This document shows positions 63,440 to 64,000 of a stretch of DNA of 64,000 nucleotides, piece after piece. Below the pieces are notes generated by a model. That model saw only the letters and a program-made list of their open reading frames with translations, ran no database searches and was not told where the DNA came from. A program made the position numbers and the translations under genes. Every line of letters starts with the position of its first letter. The first letter of the stretch is position 1. Location of the stretch: the NCBI GenBank assembly GCA_036365455.1, contig JAWQUS010000010.1, forward strand, positions 21,624,501 to 21,688,500, in the 5' to 3' direction. Source of the stretch: Macrosoma leucophasiata (taxonomy: Eukaryota; Arthropoda; Insecta; Lepidoptera; Hedylidae).

Positions 63440-63758
63440 TAGAATAGAATAGAATATTCTTTATTGTACACCAATAATTTTTACAAAAATAAAATTAGAT
63501 GCATAGCATATAGGCAATACAACCAGGCGGTCTTATCGCTTAATGCGATCTCTTCCAGACTACCTGTAGGTGGAAGGAGACTTTTGATTTGGTTAAGACG
63601 GTAGGGGTATACAGGTTAAATAAATAATACGTACAGTAATTAAATTAATAAAATACAAAGTATAAAACATATATAGATAAACAACATTGGATAGATATAT
63701 ACATAATAATACAGCAATATTATAGGTAATTAAGAGCAATACTAATTTTTAGCTAGGT
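63440..63758 (-). mobile_element. CR1/L2-like LINE, 3' end only
   Basis: About 315 bp matching 27925-28240 with about three differences. Contains the 3' UTR and the last few codons (LAKN), then breaks into unrelated sequence. Confidence 0.9.
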
Positions 63759-64000
63759 TTTACTAAGTTTTGTAAATTTTTCTCTGAGTAGGTACTAAAA
63801 AGTGTCGTCCTGGGTTCCAATTTCTCCGATTGATAAATCTCCGAATCCGAAAATCTGCATAAATGATGCTCTACCAATGCTATGATTGACTTTTCGTGAT
63901 GAAATAAATGTTTGAATCGAGTCAAACTTTTATTTTAAAAACTCAAATTATTTCGCAATTTTATTTCAACTCAGTAACAGCAACTACCTACGAAATGTAC
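63759..64000. other. No gene seen
   Basis: AT-rich window end. Confidence 0.4.

Overview
The window is nuclear DNA of an insect, most likely a moth or butterfly. It is AT-rich, with only a few CpG-rich patches. It carries a repeat set I know from lepidopteran genomes: short Helitrons ending in CTAG, A-tailed and tRNA-headed SINEs, and fragments of Jockey, R1, RTE and CR1/L2-like LINEs. There is no bacterial gene order, no CRISPR array and no intact multi-exon gene. Species-level assignment is not possible from sequence alone.

Almost everything recognisable is mobile DNA. Left part (1-18 kb): a scrambled Jockey LINE (0.65-1.73 kb), small Helitrons, a 2.4-kb LINE whose C-terminus looks like a zinc-binding and restriction-like endonuclease region (6.9-9.4 kb), and a LINE tail with an intact RNase H domain (16.5-17.6 kb). 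Middle (18-48 kb): a dense field of short repeats. These include a ~290-bp A-tailed family with about 28 copies, a 5S rRNA-headed SINE, a tRNA-like retroposon, tRNA-headed SINEs, TIR elements, an almost full-frame CR1/L2-like RT segment (27.9-29.5 kb) and a decayed Helitron helicase (43.2-45.9 kb). Right part (48-64 kb): a 0.9-kb LTR element without coding capacity, a perfect 137-bp inverted repeat, a three-layer nested SINE insertion, a 5'-truncated R1 LINE with a 17-bp target duplication, paired MITEs and a ~520-bp tandem unit.

Possible host-gene pieces are few and all on weak evidence. They are a terminal exon with splice acceptor and polyA signal (6406-6581, minus), three possible first coding exons on the minus strand (36174-36352, 19052-19180, 12366-12408), and a CpG-rich promoter/exon-like patch with a splice donor (15195-15446, plus). 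If real, most of the rest is intron or intergenic DNA. No function can be assigned to them.

The parts relate through retrotransposition. Two SINE families carry 3' tails resembling those of LINE fragments in the same window. Target duplications of 6-17 bp mark LINE/SINE insertions, and nesting gives a relative order of events. The best leads are the 5S-headed SINE, the two tRNA-like insertions with inverted 5' segments, the miniature LTR element with a tRNA-Trp primer site, and the perfect 137-bp palindrome.
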